From Roseiarcus sp037446355 (GTDB lineage: Bacteria; Pseudomonadota; Alphaproteobacteria; Rhizobiales; Beijerinckiaceae): 50,520 nt of DNA. Location of the stretch: contig JBBIIT010000023.1 of NCBI GenBank assembly GCA_037446355.1, positions 1 through 50,520 of the forward strand, read 5' to 3'. Made by a program: the position numbers and the translations under genes. Of this stretch, positions 48,767-50,520 are shown one piece after another (position 1 is the stretch's first letter; every line of letters starts with the position of its first letter). The notes below the pieces were generated by a model, which was given only the letters and a program-made list of their open reading frames with translations, was not told the origin of the DNA and searched no databases.

Positions 48767-50520
48767 CTACTCGTCGTCCATGTCGAAAGGCGCCTTGTCG
48801 ACGCCGTTGCCGACGAGGATTTCGCGTTTGCCCGAATGGCTGGGCGCGCTGACGACGCCTTCCTTCTCCATCCGCTCGACCAGCGAGGCGGCTTTGTTGT
48901 AGCCGACCGAGAGACGGCGCTGGATGTAGCTGACCGAGACTTTGCGGTCGCGCAGCACGATGTTGACGGCGCGGTCGTAGTAGTCGCCCGCTTCCTCGGC
49001 GTCCATCGAGCCGGGCGAACCGGCGGGCGCGGCCTCCACCTCTTCGGCGTCCTCGGCCTCCTCGGTGATGGCGCTCAGATATTCGGGCTGCCCCTGAGTT
49101 TTCAGATAGGCGACGATGCGCTCGACCTCGGCGTCGGCGACGAACGGCCCATGCACGCGGCCGATGCGTCCGCCGCCCGCCATATAGAGCATGTCGCCCT
49201 GGCCGAGCAGTTGCTCCGCGCCCTGCTCGCCAAGAATTGTGCGGCTGTCGATCTTGCTCGTCACCTGGAATGAGATGCGGGTCGGAAAATTCGCTTTGAT
49301 CGTGCCGGTGATGACGTCGACCGAGGGGCGCTGCGTCGCCATGATGAGATGGATGCCGGCCGCGCGCGCCATCTGAGCGAGGCGCTGGATTGCGCCTTCG
49401 ATGTCCTTGCCGGCGACCATCATCAGGTCGGCCATTTCGTCCACGACGACGACGATATACGGCAGCTCGGCGAGGTCCATCGCCTCCTGCTCGTAGATGG
49501 CCTCGCCGCTCTCGCGATCGAAGCCGGTCTGAACGGTTCGCGTGATCGTTTCGCCGCGCGCTGCCGCCTCCGCGACGCGCGCGTTGAAGCCGTCGATATT
49601 GCGCACGCCGACCTTCGACATTTTCTTGTAGCGGTCCTCCATCTCGCGCACCGCCCATTTGAGGGCGACGACCGCCTTCTTGGGATCGGTGACGACGGGA
49701 GTGAGCAGGTGCGGAATGCCGTCGTAAACCGACAGTTCCAGCATCTTCGGATCGACCATGATGAGCCGGCACTGCTCGGGCTTCAGCCGATAGAGCAGCG
49801 AAAGGATCATCGTGTTGATGGCGACCGACTTACCCGATCCGGTGGTTCCAGCGACCAGCAGGTGCGGCATCTTGGCGAGATCGACGACAACGGGTTCGCC
49901 GCCGATGGTCTTGCCGAGCGCGATGGCGAGCTTGTGCTTGGTTTTGTCGAAATCCTGGCTGGCGATCAATTCGCGCAAGTACACCATTTCGCGGCGCTGA
50001 TTCGGCAGTTCGATGCCGATGGCGTTGCGGCCCTGCACGACCGCGACGCGGGCCGAGATCGCCGACATCGAGCGGGCGATGTCGTCGGCGAGGCCGATGA
50101 CGCGCGAGGATTTGATGCCGGGCGCAGGCTCGAGTTCATAGAGGGTGACGACCGGGCCGGGGCGCACGTTGATGATCTCGCCCTTGACGCCGAAATCGTC
50201 GAGCACGCCTTCGAGCAGGCGCGCGTTTTGTTCGAGCGCGTCCTCGGAGATTTTCGAGGCTGACTGTTTCTTGGGCTCGGCGAGCATCGTCAGCGACGGC
50301 ATTTCGTACTCGCCGCGCTCGGCGATCCGTACCGGGCGGCTCGCCTTCAACGATCCCGCGGCGGGCGTCACGCGCGAGGCGCTGTTCGCGGTCGCCGCGG
50401 CGACGGCCTCCGCGCCGACAGCGAACGTGGCCGCTGCGCGCGGCGCCGAGGCGGGCGCGACCGGCGGCCGGCTCGCCATCGGCGCGGCGCCCCGAGCGAA
50501 TTCGTCGATTGGCGCGCCAA
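48767..50520 (-). CDS. ftsK: DNA translocase FtsK, C-terminal part (5' end beyond window)
   Basis: The frame is open to the window edge, so the gene continues beyond 50520. The roughly 583 residues seen are part of a Pro/Ala-rich linker, then the motor, then the gamma domain. The motor has the Walker A VAGTTGSGKSVAINTM, a Walker B-like IVVVVDEMADLMMV and MATQRPSVDVITG. The C-terminal gamma domain has YIQRRLSVGYNKAASLVERME, whose winged helix reads chromosome-polarity (KOPS) sequences. FtsK pumps the terminus region through the division septum. The N-terminal membrane part is missing because of the window edge, not because of damage. Confidence 0.96.
   Translation of the reverse strand, partial: GAPIDEFARGAAPMASRPPVAPASAPRAAATFAVGAEAVAAATANSASRVTPAAGSLKASRPVRIAERGEYEMPSLTMLAEPKKQSASKISEDALEQNARLLEGVLDDFGVKGEIINVRPGPVVTLYELEPAPGIKSSRVIGLADDIARSMSAISARVAVVQGRNAIGIELPNQRREMVYLRELIASQDFDKTKHKLAIALGKTIGGEPVVVDLAKMPHLLVAGTTGSGKSVAINTMILSLLYRLKPEQCRLIMVDPKMLELSVYDGIPHLLTPVVTDPKKAVVALKWAVREMEDRYKKMSKVGVRNIDGFNARVAEAAARGETITRTVQTGFDRESGEAIYEQEAMDLAELPYIVVVVDEMADLMMVAGKDIEGAIQRLAQMARAAGIHLIMATQRPSVDVITGTIKANFPTRISFQVTSKIDSRTILGEQGAEQLLGQGDMLYMAGGGRIGRVHGPFVADAEVERIVAYLKTQGQPEYLSAITEEAEDAEEVEAAPAGSPGSMDAEEAGDYYDRAVNIVLRDRKVSVSYIQRRLSVGYNKAASLVERMEKEGVVSAPSHSGKREILVGNGVDKAPFDMDDE

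Overview
The window is GC-rich, gene-dense DNA from an alphaproteobacterium, most likely in the Hyphomicrobiales (Rhizobiales). The family is uncertain; the style recalls Methylosinus/Methylocystis-type Beijerinckiaceae, which is inference only. The order-level call rests on gene content: FtcR, MotC, MotE, FlaF, FlbT, a DUF1217 protein, a very short FlgD and an order of flagellar genes matching the single large flagellar regulon of rhizobia such as Sinorhizobium and Brucella.

Layout. (1) 1-4542, minus strand: tRNA-Arg(CCG), an OlsB-like ornithine-lipid acyltransferase, a hybrid sensor kinase and a ComM/YifB AAA+ ATPase. (2) 4904-5587, plus: ftcR, the likely master activator, behind an AT-rich leader. 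(3) 5818-6942, minus: the only flagellin gene here. (4) 7235-13850, plus: fliF-fliH-motB-motC-fliK and a lytic transglycosylase. (5) 13866-16691: a LysR regulator (minus), then a diguanylate cyclase and a small J-domain protein (plus). (6) 16704-19400, minus: flgF-fliI and a coupled membrane protein of unknown role. (7) 19545-24772, plus: motA-fliM-fliN-fliG-flhB, an unknown protein and a PilZ-domain protein. (8) 24769-26358, minus: a TPR-glycosyltransferase. (9) 26516-42792, plus: flgB-flgC-fliE-flgG-flgA-flgI-motE-flgH-fliL-fliP, then flgE-flgK-flgL-flaF-flbT-flgD-fliQ-flhA-fliR, a FliJ-like protein, a FlgJ-like rod protein, a FlgN-like chaperone and an unknown membrane protein. (10) 42795-43655, minus: a DUF1217 protein. 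(11) 43956-50520, minus: polA, a membrane-anchored alpha/beta-hydrolase-like protein and the 3' part of ftsK, which runs off the window.

Together the genes encode nearly a whole flagellum: MS-ring, C-ring, stator with its rhizobial periplasmic helpers, export gate and ATPase, rod, P- and L-rings, hook, junction proteins, one flagellin and its post-transcriptional regulators. No che genes, fliD or fliS were recognised. A diguanylate cyclase and a PilZ protein embedded in the locus suggest local cyclic-di-GMP control of motility, and the TPR-glycosyltransferase is a candidate flagellin-modifying enzyme.

I did not find a clearly new multi-gene system. The most interesting points are an about 170-bp out-of-frame overlap of fliK with the transglycosylase gene, CtrA-like boxes before fliF and the diguanylate cyclase, tandem perfect palindromes in the cyclase leader, and several unknown proteins embedded in flagellar operons.
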